From the IMG/VR virus record IMGVR_UViG_3300046507_000543, positions 1 through 27,104 of that record: DNA of 27,104 nt; one strand, given 5' to 3'. The stretch is from a virus. Under the pieces are notes generated by a model. That model did not search any database. It saw only the letters and a list, made by a program, of their open reading frames with translations, and was not told where the DNA came from. Both the position numbers and the translations under genes were made by a program. Within the stretch, counting starts at the first letter, position 1, and each line of letters begins with the position of its first letter. Shown here in pieces: positions 15,501-22,371 of the stretch.

Positions 15501-16678
15501 GAAAGGTTCATGGGAATGCTGATGGTCCCACCCGCCCGCCGGCGGCGCAGTTCGATGTTTGCCAGGCGCTGAGCCTGGTACGGATCAGTGACATAGGAGA
15601 AGGTCAGCGTCTCCGCCGCCTCCCCACCGTCTTCGACAACCCACTGATCCACTTGCACTTCGGGATAGTCGGTTTCGGTCCAGGACTGCGAAGGGTCAAT
15701 GAAGGTGCCGCGCACCGTGTTGATGGCAGAATCGTTGGTTGGCTCGGTGCTGCCAGTGATGGTGCCCACCACCATGTCTTCGGTGATCTCGAAATCATAC
15801 GGACCGTAGTACGCGCCCGTCTGGAGCATCCAGCGACCACCTACACGGATAAGCTTGCCCGCGCACGCCGCCTCAAGTTTCTGCAATACACCTGTGCGTT
15901 GCTCGTCAGCGCCGATTACGCAAGATGTCCGGTAGCGCGGACTGGCCGATCCGTCAGCGTTGGTGACCGTCTCATCGCAGACGTTGGCTGCACTGGCAAA
16001 AGTCGAAAACACAATCTCATCATCCGGCACACCGCAGCGCGTGCGCAGGTACCAGAGAATGTGCAGCGCCGTGTTTGCGGAATACCCGGATGTCCCAGTG
16101 CGCGGGTCATAAATATCGTTGCGGCCACGAACCACGAAACGCGCATCCGGAATGCCCGATGGAAACTTCTCGGCGCTGTACCGGAAAGACACGCGCACGA
16201 ACGAGAGCCCGCGGCCGATCTGGCTTTCCTTCCACCCCGGGCAATTGGCAAGAAGGAAGGCGTTTACTTGCGTTGGATTGACGACCAGTTCATAGCTGGC
16301 GAACTCGCCGAATGTACCGATCTCCTCTTCGCCCAGGTAGATATTTTCCAGCGCGTCGATGCCGCCCTCACAGAGGACGTAGACCATATGCAACCATTCG
16401 CCGTCTCCGACAGTGCCGGACTGCTCCTGGCCCCAGGCAAGCACGCCACCGGTTGCAGCACGGCCCAGGATGAAGCGCACTGGAGCCTTTGAAGAGCGCA
16501 GTGTCTGCGCTGAGGGCTCGTTGTCGCGAAGTGGCGATTTGGTGTTGAGCTTTTCCTGCTGCTCGGCAGCATAAAAGGCCAGGCCGGCACCGATGATCGC
16601 ACCGACAATATTGCCTTGAGCAAAACCAATTACCGCGCCGACGGCAACTTGGGCAAGTTTTTTTACGCCAGAACTCAT
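9506..16678 (-). CDS. J: Central tail fibre / host-specificity protein J (2390 aa)
   Basis: This lambda gpJ-type protein forms the tail-tip hub and central fibre that contacts the host. Residues about 1-40 hold a hydrophobic Gly/Ala-rich stretch (VGAVIGFAQGNIVGAIIGAG). The tail-hub region runs to about 460, and an FN3-like domain is at about 463-550. A coiled coil (about 676-750) precedes a shaft made of five near-identical modules (about 821-900, 943-1022, 1065-1144, 1412-1491, 1755-1834), joined by heptad linkers of the SLTTRVTAAEGTISSQG type. Three different jelly-roll, carbohydrate-binding-like inserts occur at about 1194-1378, 1543-1721 and 1886-2066, each opening with an ENLF/NLLP-type motif. 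The C-terminal 230 residues resemble DUF1983 and the J tip. Lambda J is 1132 aa, so this one is about twice as long. The ATG overlaps the upstream stop by ATGA. Confidence 0.95.
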   Translation of the reverse strand: MSSGVKKLAQVAVGAVIGFAQGNIVGAIIGAGLAFYAAEQQEKLNTKSPLRDNEPSAQTLRSSKAPVRFILGRAATGGVLAWGQEQSGTVGDGEWLHMVYVLCEGGIDALENIYLGEEEIGTFGEFASYELVVNPTQVNAFLLANCPGWKESQIGRGLSFVRVSFRYSAEKFPSGIPDARFVVRGRNDIYDPRTGTSGYSANTALHILWYLRTRCGVPDDEIVFSTFASAANVCDETVTNADGSASPRYRTSCVIGADEQRTGVLQKLEAACAGKLIRVGGRWMLQTGAYYGPYDFEITEDMVVGTITGSTEPTNDSAINTVRGTFIDPSQSWTETDYPEVQVDQWVVEDGGEAAETLTFSYVTDPYQAQRLANIELRRRRAGGTISIPMNLSGYNCRPGRVIRVNLPSLNILGEFIVTNWSMGDKDGCSVSVAQYEPAIFSDAVGQPYNPIGFINLPTGGLGSPTNLKWTQDASAEVTQGILSWVPPSGIVKEYIVIVRQGATAIQSHNVPATSTERAINGLPSGSYTMSVAAVGPMARSGEATISVSVNGPPIPEACVVQSSIDSITLIPSNTLRGLNGGTYEYFFSTVPASDPDDAVYLGQGLSFTHAGLGFYTNYYYFVRSSNAYGKSAFLYVPASTSNDVGAYLDALEGEITDSHLGQHLLGRIELIDGPSTLPGSVNNRVNELGEQIGEVTDHLQELVNEGQVALSEAQQAFSETQTDLQLQIDQVSTLAKSAEYQKEKAYAAGASTRLSDRLYQAKIAVPADASGAKSPPNATYWVDVGQVVSESNGLAARVNTTETKITSIEGVNTSQGTAITGLNNSLTTTNGNVTAAQNAANAANTLAGGKGKVIVQTAAPAAADQLAQNLWIDITGGANTPKRWTGSAWAAVTDKVATDAAAAAANALSVANTKADASAVNSLDSRVTAAEGTISSQGSSITGLNNSLTTTNGNVTAAQNAANAANTLAGGKGKVIVQTAAPATADQLAQNLWIDITGGANTPKRWTGSAWAAVTDKVATDAATAAANALSVANTKADAAALTSLTTRVTSAEGTISSQGTSITGLNNSLTTTNGNVTAAQNAANAANTLAGGKGKVIVQTGAPAAADQLAQNLWIDTTGGANTPKRWTGSAWAAVTDKIATDAAAAAASALSQVVTKADASAVTSLGTQVTAAEGLISSQGSSIVSLTNSIGDVGSENLFYNPAFVKLGNVTGVADGWAVNTPITPGASTGVYSLVPSWINASENAQRIDVTGLNDTNLYRSIIPVAAVRPAVQAGTSVALSVYFRATAGLQVRIYLEANNAAGNVLSVPSTSLIVATGSTQRATLLFANLPANTAKVTSFFRIFGGGVTAGFVEFTRAQLELGSAVSGWRDSTLALASDQAATSDALRSLTSTVTQQGTTLTSQSASLTSLNNSLTTTNTNVTAAQTAANAANTLAGGKGKVIVQTGAPAAADQLAQNLWIDITGGANTPKRWTGSAWVAVTDKVATDAATAAANALSVANTKASADSVSALSNTVSQQGDSLTAQGAALTSVQAAIGGLGASGVNLLPAEYTVFGPSAPVTTTGSFTVTTEADAATLRGYALRVESTNTTNTTVTLGPSLTAAGCNMSFKAQKYIVSFKARASVAGHQIASYLRVLNAAGSGFNTGPATLLTVTDTWARYSVVMDVSNAGSFSGDKAQLSIQTNRSNVTGRVLWLDQIMVEPVVNGVTDPSPFVTGNSFDQSLANASAVSALDARVAAAEGVNTSQSSLITSLNNSLTTTNTNVTAAQTAANAANTLAGGKGKVIVQTGAPAAADQLAQNLWIDITGGANTPKRWTGSAWVAVTDKVATDAAAAAASALSQVATKADASAVSSLTTRVTAAEGTISSQGSSITSLTNSLNAIGGDNLLPNSSFETLAAGSTTRPLNWSVGGTAVPTPSIVDSALPSSTKALRITRLAATNGQYSDVIFNSLEAARPKVTPGQPYTLSVWARGSAATVRLATYVQFLDAAGSTVLSTMTLAEVALTTTFTRYVLTGVAPAGAAFGGIYAGRMFNRSGGTMDMWMEVDNVQFQEGSVATAYAPSNERNAEALSAAISSLSSTVTSQGTTLTSQGNSLTQLTNRVGDVEGVNSGQATALNSLDTRVTSTEGKVTAQATAFQALQASSRDDNGEGDLADALKGWTSTAEIASESKVRTSETEAFAQRLAGFEAQIGANTANITELEQVVATNQSATATKIDQLSVTAGQNTAAIQQTSTAYADTAGKLNVMWSVKMQVTADGKYVAAGAGLGIENTGAGLQSQFLVAADRFAVVNSMAGGALSVPFAVQGGQVFMNSAFIQDGTITNAKIGSYISSTNYIAGQQGWVLYKDGTLEINGIVPGQGRLVINSQNVSVYDANNVLRVRLGYLG
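11177..11414 (-). repeat. J module repeat 5 (residues about 1755-1834)
   Basis: Encodes LNNSLTTTNTNVTAAQTAAN followed by the AGGKGKVIVQTGAPAAADQL core and the WIDITGG/KRWTGSAW segment. It is 1029 bases (343 codons) away from the previous copy because an insert domain lies between them. Confidence 0.9.
12205..12443 (-). repeat. J module repeat 4 (residues about 1412-1491)
   Basis: Same module as the other four, nearly identical in DNA to repeat 5 (both use the TNTNVTAAQT variant). It is 1041 bases (347 codons) away from repeat 3. Confidence 0.9.
13246..13484 (-). repeat. J module repeat 3 (residues about 1065-1144)
   Basis: Third tandem copy, in exact 366-base (122-codon) register with repeat 2. 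It carries IDTTGG in place of IDITGG and a Gly in VQTGAPA. Confidence 0.9.
13612..13850 (-). repeat. J module repeat 2 (residues about 943-1022)
   Basis: Second tandem copy, 366 bases from both neighbours. It carries a Thr change in VQTAAPATADQL. Confidence 0.9.
13977..14216 (-). repeat. J module repeat 1 (residues about 821-900)
   Basis: First copy in translation order: GLNNSLTTTNGNVTAAQNAA, then the AGGKGKVIVQTAAPAAADQL core and WTGSAWAAVTDKVATDAA. It directly follows the coiled-coil region. Confidence 0.9.
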
Positions 16679-17073
16679 TCAACCCTCCACGCGGCCAGTG
16701 GCGCGCACTCAACCCGGGCGACACCGTCTTCAGTGGTTGCCCAGAAATCACCTGCCCAGAACACGGCCATACTTCGGCCGCCAGGCGCGTCGTACAACAC
16801 CACGTCACCGCGCTGAATGAAGGCCAGGGACACCCGCGTAAAGCAGGCATCCCATGCCGCTTCAAGGCTGCCGTGCTGTTTCCTGAGCTGCCGCTTTGCT
16901 CCCCGCTCGGTCTTGTATTTGCCGCGGTACTGCTCGGCAGGATCGACACCGCACACAGCAACAGTGCAATCCGCGGAAAACAGGCAGCAGTCAAATTCGC
17001 CCCATGAAAAAGGCCGCCCGTGGGCAGCCTTGATAACGTCATGAAGACGCGTGGTCCAATCTCTATGCCGCAT
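16675..17073 (-). CDS. DUF6950-type tail assembly protein (cysteine-peptidase-like)
   Basis: A 132-residue protein between the distal-tail genes and J, where lambda-like phages carry the NlpC/P60-type K gene. It contains WGEFDCCLFSADC (residues 24-36), with Cys29/Cys30 placed after Trp-Gly-x-Phe-Asp as in NlpC/P60-like peptidases. Later come RGDVVLYDAPGGRSMAVFW (about 88-106), in which the usual catalytic His after GD-V is not evident (Arg/Ser there). This matches the DUF6950 family, which looks like a degenerate or unusual NlpC fold. The ATG at 17073 follows the upstream stop by 5 bases, and the stop overlaps the J start by ATGA. Confidence 0.75.
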   Translation of the reverse strand: MRHRDWTTRLHDVIKAAHGRPFSWGEFDCCLFSADCTVAVCGVDPAEQYRGKYKTERGAKRQLRKQHGSLEAAWDACFTRVSLAFIQRGDVVLYDAPGGRSMAVFWAGDFWATTEDGVARVECAPLAAWRVE

Positions 17074-17078
17074 GGTGT

Positions 17079-17678
17079 CTACTCATAGGTGAATGTCGGT
17101 GCGTCCTTCTTCGACCCCCAGTAAATGGGCCACTCGGACATCTGGGCGATGGCGTAAAAGAAGCGGTCGCCGTCATGACGCGCACGGTGGTTTTCGTCGG
17201 TGAACCGCTCGGTACCGGTACGGCTCCACTCGGCCATACGGTCGATCACCGGAACGGCGATGCTGTTGCCTTCCGGACCATTACCAGCAAAGGAAAACTT
17301 GGCGGCATCCATGCGCCCCGAGAAAAGGATGTCAGCGGCATAGGTGCCGTTCTCGTCGAACACCACGAATATCACCTTGGCCAACCGCCCGCGACAACCG
17401 CGCACATTGGTCTCGGACAGGATGTACGCATCGAGGCCGCTCAACGTCAGCTCAACCGACATCGGCGAGCTTGAGTTGTCGCTTTCCTGGGACTGACTCA
17501 CCTCGCCGAAATTGCCGACTCCCAGATAGGTAATGCCGTCGATGACGAGATCGCCGGTACCGGTATGTGCGAAGACCATGCCGTCGACAAAGTCCAACTG
17601 CACGGCATAGACGGGCATGAACTTGCCGGTGGCGATGATGTTCACCACGCTCTGGCTGAATGGGAATGCTGACGGCAT
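17079..17678 (-). CDS. Distal tail / tail hub component (unnamed)
   Basis: A 199-residue protein. VNIIATGKFMPVYAVQLDFVD, then VFAHTGTGDLVIDGITYLGV (about 33-52), is the typical start of tail-hub proteins that resemble lambda gpL or DUF2163 members. The middle reads VELTLSGLDAYILSE followed by a Cys-containing loop, and the end GDRFFYAIAQMSEWPIYWG is conserved-looking. The position just before the DUF6950 gene and J agrees with a gpL/gpM-like role in the tail tip. Its ATG overlaps the preceding stop by TGATG. The exact lambda equivalent cannot be assigned by eye. Confidence 0.65.
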   Translation of the reverse strand: MPSAFPFSQSVVNIIATGKFMPVYAVQLDFVDGMVFAHTGTGDLVIDGITYLGVGNFGEVSQSQESDNSSSPMSVELTLSGLDAYILSETNVRGCRGRLAKVIFVVFDENGTYAADILFSGRMDAAKFSFAGNGPEGNSIAVPVIDRMAEWSRTGTERFTDENHRARHDGDRFFYAIAQMSEWPIYWGSKKDAPTFTYE

Positions 17679-18262
17679 CAGAAAGCCTCTCGAAACTGAA
17701 AGCTGCCGTTGGCCACGACGGGCTGAACAGTCAGCTGATTGGTGTCATCCACTCGGCGCATCTCGGAATAGGGGTTGCGATACTCCACGGCAGCCCCGGG
17801 CGTGATAGCCCGGCGAATCCGTTTGTTGAGAAACACCTGAACCCGTCCCTGAACGTTCGATGCGGCGTCGTCCACCACCTCAAACATCTCACCGGCGATG
17901 GAGATGTAGTCGCCAAAAGAAAAGACCTTCTGGTTCGGCGTCACCCCACCCAAGATCATGTTGGTGGCTTGGGCATTTGCTGTGGCCACCACCGGTGCGC
18001 CAATGTTGTCGGACCTGGTACGCGTGAAGGCAGGAATATTCACCGTCCCAAACATGCCCTGAAGGCGGCCCAGCAGCGCCGTTACTTCGCGCTCGTCCTC
18101 ATCAAACAGGCCATCAAAGCTGAGCGTGCACAACCAGTAGGCCCCCGGATAGCCCATGATCTGCTGGGCGTTGGACAGCGTCGACGTGAAGGCCCGGTTG
18201 TTGTAGACCATGCCCCAGGTCATTTGCGACGGCCACAACGCAGCCGGCCAAGCGATAGCCAT
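17678..18262 (-). CDS. Distal tail protein (unnamed)
   Basis: A 194-residue protein directly after the tape measure, the place of lambda M/L or of the distal-tail (Dit-like) protein in other siphophages. It has an N-terminal strand-rich region (AIAWPAALWPSQMTWGMVYN), GYPGAYWLCTLSFDGL (about 37-52), a Glu-rich helix, and beta-rich C-terminal repeats ending SFQFREAF. No catalytic motif is seen. Function is inferred from gene order. Confidence 0.65.
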   Translation of the reverse strand: MAIAWPAALWPSQMTWGMVYNNRAFTSTLSNAQQIMGYPGAYWLCTLSFDGLFDEDEREVTALLGRLQGMFGTVNIPAFTRTRSDNIGAPVVATANAQATNMILGGVTPNQKVFSFGDYISIAGEMFEVVDDAASNVQGRVQVFLNKRIRRAITPGAAVEYRNPYSEMRRVDDTNQLTVQPVVANGSFQFREAF

Positions 18263-18281
18263 GAAGTACTCCTACAGCCGT

Positions 18282-21200
18282 TTACCGGCGATTGATTAGC
18301 TGACGGGCGGGGCCGTTTTGTTTGAGGTCCTTGAGCACCATCTGGTAGCCGCCTTCGGCACCACGTCGCGCCGCCTCCTGGATACGGGCGAGCGTGGCTT
18401 CGTCAGCATTGCCCTGTACGGTGATGTGCTGCGTGATTCCGCCAACGGACACTATTGCAGCGGATTCAGCTGCTGACGCCTCTGATCCACCAATGGCCCG
18501 AACGCCGAGCGACCCATCAGCCGCCCGAGTGAGCGGCATGATTGCCTCGGGGCCGGCTTCCGCGAAGATGCCGGCGCCCTTGGCGAAGGCGAAGGTCTGC
18601 GGTGTGTCGTAGACACCGCCAGAATACGATGACAGGCTCGCAGAGCTGTAGACACCACCTTTGGCGTTGGCCACCATCGCGCCTTCGCTGAAGCCGGTCA
18701 TGGTTCCGCTGCCAGCCCCCCAGCCCGTGAATGCGCTGAATGCACTGCTGAGGAAACCGGCAGCGGCTTGCCGAACCTGAATTCGAATCAAGTCCTCGAT
18801 AATCGAGTCAGCCATATCCTTAAAGGACAGCTTCCCCGTTTTAACGAAGTCGACGATGCCATCCTCCAGCCCACTAAAGGCACTGGTGAACATTTGCTTG
18901 GTTTGGCCGGCAACATCAGCAGCCTGGTCAACGTAGTCCTGCAGTGCATCCGACGCACCGTTTGACCAGTCGGACTGGGCGGCATCCACCTGGCTGAAGT
19001 AGGTCTGTTGGGCAGCCAGCCGCTTGCCGAGCTCATCCTGCAGAACTTTCGTCTCGCTGGCATAGAGCTCTGGCGAAATCTGTCCGGTGTTGCGTTGTTC
19101 GTTCAAGCTGGCCAAGTCAGCCGCGTACTTTTGTCGAAGCGCCAGATCCGCACGCATCCGGTCGCGGGCCTTGTCGCCCATGCCGATGCCGGCCAATTCC
19201 TGATCGAAACCGTCCTGTGTGGTCTGCGTACCAGTGGCCTGCGCCGCCTTGAAGGCCGTCAGCTTCAGGTCGTCTTCATTGGCCTTCTTGATCTTATTCA
19301 GCGCGTCGAGCTCGGCGGCCATGCCCAGCAGGCGTTTTTTCTGCTCCTCGGTCAGCTTGCCGAGTTTGCCTTCCTGCAGCTCGAAGGAGAGCTTCGCCAC
19401 CTCGGTGGCATCCTTCTGCTTTTCGCCAGTGGTGTTGATCAGCTCGATCTGACGTTTGTAGCTTTCCTCAGTCGACTCAAACGACTTGAGTTGCTGCTTG
19501 GCGGCTGACTCGCCTTCGCTGGCGTTCTTCTTTGAGGCCTTGGTTGCGGCATCATCCGCCGCTTTCTGGGCGTCTTTGGCAGCAGCAGCCGAACGGATGG
19601 CGACGATCATGCCTTCCGTGAGGTCAGTGTTTTCCTCAATGAATCGGTTTGCGGCATCCAGGCTGGTTTTGTCCTGAGCGGCGCCGAGTTGCTTCTGCAG
19701 TTGATCGAGGTATGCCTGGCCGACACCCGCCGCTTTCGCTTTGGCGGCTGCGTTTCCGCGCTCTGCACGCGTATTTTCGTCAGTCTCGCCGGTCAGGGCC
19801 GCAAAGGTCGCTCGTTGTTTATCAAGCTCCGCAGATAGCTCGGTGACGGGGCGTTGGCTTTCCTCAATGGCCTGCGCCATCGACTCAGTGACACCAGGCA
19901 TAACACGGAGCTGGTCAGCGACGGCCTTCCAGTCGACAGTCATACCGGTCGCCTGATCTTTGGAAGCTTTGCGCACCAGTTCCAGTGCGCTCTGCGCCTC
20001 CGCCGGCAGCGGTGCCAGCCCTGTCATTAGACCATCGGCGCCGGCAGCACCGATGTTCCGGAGATCATTCTCGAACTGGTCAGCGATAGCCCCGGCTTTC
20101 TGCCCGAGGCGAGATTGCATGTCGTCGATTTCCGACTTCAACTGGCGAAGCGTGACCGATTGAGTGGCCCGATTCAGCGCACCGAAGCGCTCGATCAGCT
20201 TATCGATAGGGTCGGCGAGATCACCGAGCTTATCCTCCAGCACGCTGGTGTTATCACGCAACGTCAGAAATGCCGTGGCCGCACCAATGGCGAGCGCTGC
20301 AATTCCTAACGGCCCGCCAAGGACGCCCATAATCACGCCGCTGGTACGACTCAATCCGGCCTGAGCGACAGCTACGGCGCTCGTTGCACGCGCCTCCACC
20401 ATCCTGGCCTCGGCCAACTGGATCGACATTTGAGTCTGTACCGCTGTGCCACGCGCCGCGACGGCCTCTCTTTCGGCCAGAACCACCGAGGTCCGGGCCT
20501 TCTGCTGCTCGGCCTCAGCGGCGAGCAGAACAGCCGCGGCTTGCGCCTTTCGTGCGGCAGCATCTTTAAATGCGGCATACGTCGCCACGGCGGCGGTATT
20601 CGCGGAACTCACCCCGTACCGGGTCAAGGCAGCGATAGCCGAAACAATGGCAATATCTGCCAAGGTTTCGAAGTTGTTGCCTAGGGCACTAATCCCCCTG
20701 CCCAAGACGCCTGTGAAATCAGCTGTCTCGTTCAGCCTGCCCATGTAGACGGTGAATGCGTTCGAGAGGTTCTGCACCGCATCGCGAACTGCGATGCTCA
20801 TGCTGTCCGCCAATATTCCATTTGCCTCTGCGGACTTCTGCAGGCCTTCGGTCAGAATATCCAGGCTGAGCTTACCCTGTGCCCCAAGGCTGCGGATCTC
20901 TTCGGCTGTTTTCCCTGTGGACTTTGCAATCGTGTCGACCACTGTCGGCATGGCTGCGAGAATCGACTGCCAGCCGTCAGCTTCGACCTTGCCGGTTTGC
21001 AGCGCTTGCGAATAGGCGTCGATGGCTGAGCTGGCCTTGTCTGCCGTCGCCGAATTGGTCACCAGCAGGAAGCTGAAGCTGTCCATCACATCCAGCGCCT
21101 GGCCGGTGTTGTAGCCCATCGACTTCAAGCTGTCAGCGGTCCGGATGTATAGCTCTTGCGCTTCACTCAACGGGCGATAGGTGCGCTTCGCGGTCTCCAG

Positions 21201-21530
21201 CAAGCGCTGCTGCACCAGGTCGTATTCGCCGACACTGCTGGTAGCCATGCCGATGCGGTCGGACATCTGTCCGTAGGAGTCTGCCGCTTCTACAATCCTG
21301 CCGATGGCTGCGACGCCAATTGCCGCGCCAAGGGCGTTCTTGATCAATCCAGCGGCGCTTTCGGCGCTTTCACCAGCACGATCAAAGGCTTCGTCTACTT
21401 GCCCCAGGCTCTTATCGATTTTGCCGGACGCCTGGGCCACGCTGGAGTCAGCCCGCGCCATCTCTTGACGCAACTGTGCAGTAGTTGCCTCAATGCGAAC
21501 CAGCATCCCCTGCACATCTGTGTCTGCCAT
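18282..21530 (-). CDS. Tail tape measure protein (lambda gpH-like)
   Basis: A 1082-residue tape measure protein setting tail length and crossing into the cell during DNA entry. It is mostly helical and Ala/Gln/Lys-rich. Residues about 80-270 are the conserved N-terminal tape-measure domain (DRIGMATSSVGEYDLVQQRL, then TADKASSAIDAYSQAL and GWQSILAAMP). A hydrophobic segment lies near 395-420 (IMGVLGGPLGIAALAIGAAT). Residues about 848-926 are the lambda-type C-terminal domain (DWSNGASDALQDYVDQA, then IVDFVKTGKLSFKDMADSI). The start at 21530 has AGGAG 6 bases ahead; an ATG at 21548 lies in the terminator. Scaling from lambda H (853 aa, about 135 nm) suggests a tail near 170 nm. Confidence 0.95.
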   Translation of the reverse strand: MADTDVQGMLVRIEATTAQLRQEMARADSSVAQASGKIDKSLGQVDEAFDRAGESAESAAGLIKNALGAAIGVAAIGRIVEAADSYGQMSDRIGMATSSVGEYDLVQQRLLETAKRTYRPLSEAQELYIRTADSLKSMGYNTGQALDVMDSFSFLLVTNSATADKASSAIDAYSQALQTGKVEADGWQSILAAMPTVVDTIAKSTGKTAEEIRSLGAQGKLSLDILTEGLQKSAEANGILADSMSIAVRDAVQNLSNAFTVYMGRLNETADFTGVLGRGISALGNNFETLADIAIVSAIAALTRYGVSSANTAAVATYAAFKDAAARKAQAAAVLLAAEAEQQKARTSVVLAEREAVAARGTAVQTQMSIQLAEARMVEARATSAVAVAQAGLSRTSGVIMGVLGGPLGIAALAIGAATAFLTLRDNTSVLEDKLGDLADPIDKLIERFGALNRATQSVTLRQLKSEIDDMQSRLGQKAGAIADQFENDLRNIGAAGADGLMTGLAPLPAEAQSALELVRKASKDQATGMTVDWKAVADQLRVMPGVTESMAQAIEESQRPVTELSAELDKQRATFAALTGETDENTRAERGNAAAKAKAAGVGQAYLDQLQKQLGAAQDKTSLDAANRFIEENTDLTEGMIVAIRSAAAAKDAQKAADDAATKASKKNASEGESAAKQQLKSFESTEESYKRQIELINTTGEKQKDATEVAKLSFELQEGKLGKLTEEQKKRLLGMAAELDALNKIKKANEDDLKLTAFKAAQATGTQTTQDGFDQELAGIGMGDKARDRMRADLALRQKYAADLASLNEQRNTGQISPELYASETKVLQDELGKRLAAQQTYFSQVDAAQSDWSNGASDALQDYVDQAADVAGQTKQMFTSAFSGLEDGIVDFVKTGKLSFKDMADSIIEDLIRIQVRQAAAGFLSSAFSAFTGWGAGSGTMTGFSEGAMVANAKGGVYSSASLSSYSGGVYDTPQTFAFAKGAGIFAEAGPEAIMPLTRAADGSLGVRAIGGSEASAAESAAIVSVGGITQHITVQGNADEATLARIQEAARRGAEGGYQMVLKDLKQNGPARQLINRR

Positions 21531-21544
21531 GGTTTTCTCCTGGC

Positions 21545-21571
21545 ACAAAAAAGCCCGGCGCAGTCCGGGCT
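21545..21571 (-). terminator. Intrinsic terminator after the lipoprotein gene
   Basis: On the minus strand, AGCCCGG (21571-21565) pairs with CCGGGCT (21558-21552), and the T-run of TTTTTT begins at once. The tape measure Shine-Dalgarno follows within 10 bases. It marks the 3' end of the lipoprotein cassette. Confidence 0.75.
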
Positions 21572-21617
21572 CTTCGCTGTCTTCTAATTTTGGCCAATCA
21601 TCTGGCAGAACGCGGCA

Positions 21618-22064
21618 TCATTTGCCGCCAGATTTATACAAATAAGGTGGTCGACCGGAGAGCGACAGCCCAGGGTCACCCATCATCCCTCTGTAACCCC
21701 TGACTTGATAGGAGTAGCCCGGTTTCAAGTCCAATGCGAGCTCCTGTAAACCGCCACCTCCACACATGCTGTTGCTCTTGATTCCAAGCATTACCGGGCC
21801 GGGACGGTGATAAAAAGTAGCTGTCTCTGACGTTCCAACCGATGCAACCTTCTCTCCGTCGATGTGAAGATGCAAGTCATAGAGCATGCATGAAGCGCCG
21901 CTATCTCTAGTAAACACGATTCGCGCATCATCAGGACTGGTAGATCGCTGCATTCCGTAGAGGGAGTCGGCTGGTACCGGATCTGCCTCGTTTGGAGGCA
22001 CTGGACTGGTGGCGCAGCCGGCGGTCACAATTAACGCAACCGTCACGGTTAAAAATTTCAGCAC
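21618..22064 (-). CDS. Lipoprotein moron in the tail operon
   Basis: A secreted lipoprotein of 148 aa. The signal is MLKFLTVTVALIVTAGC with lipobox VTAGC (Cys17). Residue +2 is Ala, so outer-membrane sorting is likely. The mature part is beta-rich, with ARIVFTRDSGASCMLYDLHL (about 48-67), HIDGEKVASVGTSET, a TFYHRPGPVML strand and YSYQVRGYRG; this resembles small DUF2846-like lipoproteins. The GTG at 22064 has GAGG 8 bases ahead, while the TTG at 22070 has only 2 bases to it. It is not a virion part by type and sits with its own terminator between GT and the tape measure, so it is probably a moron acting on the lysogen surface, perhaps in superinfection exclusion. That role is inferred. Confidence 0.75.
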   Translation of the reverse strand: MLKFLTVTVALIVTAGCATSPVPPNEADPVPADSLYGMQRSTSPDDARIVFTRDSGASCMLYDLHLHIDGEKVASVGTSETATFYHRPGPVMLGIKSNSMCGGGGLQELALDLKPGYSYQVRGYRGMMGDPGLSLSGRPPYLYKSGGK

Positions 22065-22101
22065 GTTCAATTCCTCTTTGAGCGGGCCTCAACTCTATCA
22101 A

Positions 22102-22371
22102 TTATTTCGATTCGCGTCCGGTGAACGCCTGCCGCAGCTTGGCCGCAACGGTCGACGGCTTTGGCTTTTCCTTCGGACCGGACTGCTTTCCGCCAAAGGG
22201 GTTGGTCATCTGTGCCCACTCGATCCGCGCGTCCATCGCTAGGAACAACTCGGGGAGCGGCGTACGCCACGCAGTTTCGGGCGACCACCCCAGCCAGCCC
22301 GTGGCCACCGCGTACATCCGGTCGACGTAGCTGCCGTCCTCGACAGCGCTTACTCCTTCGCCGTCTTCTCC
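22102..22371 (-). CDS. Tail chaperone GT extension (lambda T-like, made by -1 frameshift)
   Basis: The -1 frame after the slippery site encodes 89 residues with no internal stop: GEDGEGVSAVEDGSYVDR, then MYAVATGWLGWSPETAW, LFLAMDARIEWAQMTNPFGG and a Lys-rich end (KEKPKPSTVAAKLRQAF). It has no independent Shine-Dalgarno. The WSPETAW and MTNPFGG stretches are typical of gpT-like domains that bind the tail tube protein while G binds the tape measure. Fused to the first 103 residues of G it gives a GT of 192 aa. Confidence 0.85.
   Translation of the reverse strand, partial: GEDGEGVSAVEDGSYVDRMYAVATGWLGWSPETAWRTPLPELFLAMDARIEWAQMTNPFGGKQSGPKEKPKPSTVAAKLRQAFTGRESK

Noticed and set aside
15653-16492. 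Plus-strand 279-codon open frame
   Set aside because: Antisense to the N-terminal part of J, no ribosome binding site, composition typical of a shadow frame.
17003-17035. Hairpin with GGCCGCCC/GGGCAGCC
   Set aside because: It lies inside the DUF6950-type coding sequence and lacks a T-run on the transcribed strand.
17660-18295. Plus-strand 211-codon open frame
   Set aside because: Antisense to a well-supported tail gene and overlapping the tape measure end.
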